Source: an uncultured Prevotella sp.
Lineage (GTDB): Bacteria; Bacteroidota; Bacteroidia; Bacteroidales; Bacteroidaceae
Assembly: GCA_900542795.1 (NCBI GenBank)
Contig: UQPD01000121.1
Location: forward strand, 1 to 7,933
Length of the DNA stretch: 7,933 nt
Direction of reading: 5' to 3'
Positions 6,730-7,933 of this stretch are shown here, in pieces (the stretch's first letter is position 1; every line of letters begins with the position of its first letter). A program made the translations under genes and the position numbers. The notes beneath the pieces were generated by a model. It saw only the letters and a list, made by a program, of their open reading frames with translations. It did no database searches and had not been told where the DNA came from.

Positions 6730-7881
6730 ATGAAAACAGACATTATCTTACAAAACTTGGAGGTTAAGCATCCTGGCGAAGCCGAATATCTACAAGCCGT
6801 ACGCGAGGTGTTACTCTCTATTGAGGATGTGTATAATGAACACCCTGAATTTGAGCGTGCTAAAATTATAGAACGACTTGTTGAACCCGATCGCATTATT
6901 ACCTTCCGCGTACCTTGGGTGGACGATGCAGGCGAGGTACAAGTAAATCTTGGATATCGCGTGCAGTTCTGTAATGCCATTGGTCCGTATAAGGGGGGCA
7001 TACGCTTCCATCCGTCTGTTAACCTTAGTATCCTTAAATTCTTGGGTTTTGAACAAACCTTTAAAAATGCACTTACTACATTGCCTATGGGCGGTGGAAA
7101 GGGTGGGGCAGACTTTGCTCCTCGTGGACGTAGTGAAGCTGAAATTATGCGTTTCTGCCAAGCCTATATGCTTGAATTGTGGCGTCATTTAGGTCCTGAT
7201 CAGGATGTTCCTGCTGGTGACATTGGTGTGGGAGCTCGTGAGGTGGGCTATATGTTTGGCATGTATAAAAAACTCTCGCACGAACATACTGGAACCTTCA
7301 CGGGTAAGGGACTTGATTTTGGTGGGTCGGTGCTTCGTCCTGAAGCTACTGGCTTTGGTGCACTTTACTTTGTACGTCAAATGTTGGCGGACTATGGTAT
7401 GGATATTAAGGGTAAGACTATTGCTATTTCAGGCTTTGGCAATGTGGCTTGGGGTGCTGTGAAAAAGGCAACTGAAATGGGGGCTAAGGTGGTAACACTG
7501 AGCGGTCCTGATGGTTATGTTTACGACCCCAATGGTGTGCAAGGTGATAAGATTGACTATATGCTTGAGTTGCGTCTTTCGGGTAACGATGTTGTGGCTC
7601 CTTATGCTGAGCGTTATCCTGAAGCTACTTTCTTCCCTGGCAAGAAACCTTGGGAGCAGCATGTGGACATAGCTCTGCCTTGTGCTACTCAGAATGAACT
7701 GAATGAAACTGATGCTGCAATGCTTTGCGACAATGGGGTATCGCTTGTTGCTGAGGTGAGCAATATGGGTTGTACGGCTGAGGCTGTTAATTATTTCCTT
7801 TCTCATGGCATGCCTTTTGCTCCTGGTAAGGCTGTAAACTCGGGTGGTGTAGCTACATCGGGACTTGAAATGACTCAGAAT
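6730..7881 (+). CDS. gdhA: Glutamate dehydrogenase, hexameric small type (3' end missing)
   Basis: GdhA reversibly aminates 2-oxoglutarate to glutamate with NAD(P)H in the cytoplasm. The first 384 codons are present; family members are about 445 residues, so roughly 60 C-terminal residues are lost where the adapter begins. The glutamate-binding and catalytic half is intact: GPYKGGIRF with K88, K112, PMGGGKGG with K124, and D164 in PAGDIGVGAREVGYM. These correspond, offset by one, to K89, K113, K125 and D165 as I recall them for Clostridium symbiosum GDH. S377 in the SGLEM segment is the expected substrate contact. The Rossmann fold has SGFGNVAWGA (234-243). The following loop, TLSGPDGYVYDPNG (256-269), looks like the NAD-dependent C. 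symbiosum enzyme rather than the NADP enzyme of E. coli, so coenzyme use is uncertain. An in-frame TAG at 6721-6723 makes the ATG at 6730 the first possible start; it has no Shine-Dalgarno sequence. It is divergent from gltBD. The frame stays open through the adapter, adding 17 false residues if run to the window end. Confidence 0.96.
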
Positions 7882-7933
7882 CTGTCTCTTATACACATCT
7901 CCGAGCCCACGAGACGCGTAGTATCTCGTATGC
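7882..7933 (+). other. Nextera P7-side sequencing adapter (artefact)
   Basis: Positions 7882-7900 (CTGTCTCTTATACACATCT) are the Tn5 mosaic end in reverse complement. Positions 7901-7915 (CCGAGCCCACGAGAC) are the Read 2 handle. Positions 7916-7923 (GCGTAGTA) fit an i7 index. Positions 7924-7933 (TCTCGTATGC) are the start of the P7 region, which is normally ATCTCGTATGC, so one A is missing at the index/P7 junction. Organism DNA ends at 7881. Confidence 0.98.

Noticed and set aside
6759..6763. GGAGG Shine-Dalgarno-like sequence
   Set aside because: It lies inside gdhA at codons 10-12 with no start codon at a suitable distance downstream.
46..7881. CRISPR array, tRNA, rRNA, insertion sequence, prophage or defence genes
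   Set aside because: None was seen. The biological insert is filled by gltD, gltB, the intergenic region and partial gdhA.
7429..7896. 155-codon minus-strand open frame
   Set aside because: It is antisense to gdhA and its first residues are encoded by the sequencing adapter.

Overview
The window is a piece of a Bacteroidales-like chromosome, most likely Prevotellaceae or a close relative. It is flanked on both ends by Illumina Nextera library adapters, so only positions 46-7881 are biological DNA. The assignment rests on three things: the sequence style of the three proteins, -7 promoter boxes of the Bacteroidetes form TAnnTTTG (TACTTTTG for gltB on the minus strand, TACATTTG for gdhA on the plus strand), and the absence of Shine-Dalgarno sequences before all three genes, which instead have A/T-rich leaders. 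The lineage call is inference; no ribosomal RNA or other phylogenetic marker is present.

Layout from left to right: P5-side adapter with index (1-45); a perfect 19-bp hairpin just past the 3' end of gltD (46-88); gltD on the minus strand (92-1435); a 111-bp gap; gltB on the minus strand (1547-6040); a 689-bp divergent intergenic region (6041-6729); gdhA on the plus strand, cut off at its 3' end (6730-7881); P7-side adapter with index (7882-7933).

The three genes are the core of ammonium assimilation into glutamate. GltB (large subunit) and GltD (small subunit) form glutamate synthase (GOGAT), which takes the amide nitrogen of glutamine and makes two glutamates from glutamine plus 2-oxoglutarate. 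GdhA makes glutamate directly from ammonium and 2-oxoglutarate. The low-ammonium route (glutamine synthetase plus GOGAT) and the high-ammonium route (GDH) are transcribed away from each other, so their control signals share one intergenic region. That region holds a promoter candidate for each side, a long gltB leader with pairing potential, a composite palindromic/direct repeat element, an array of 7-bp tandem repeats, a perfect 16-bp palindrome upstream of the gdhA promoter, and a short upstream reading frame overlapping the gdhA start.

I found no new multi-gene system, mobile element, CRISPR array, tRNA or rRNA. The unusual content is in the intergenic region, in the coenzyme-binding loop of GdhA, and in the technical origin of the molecule: P5 adapter at one end and P7 at the other of a 7.8-kb insert.
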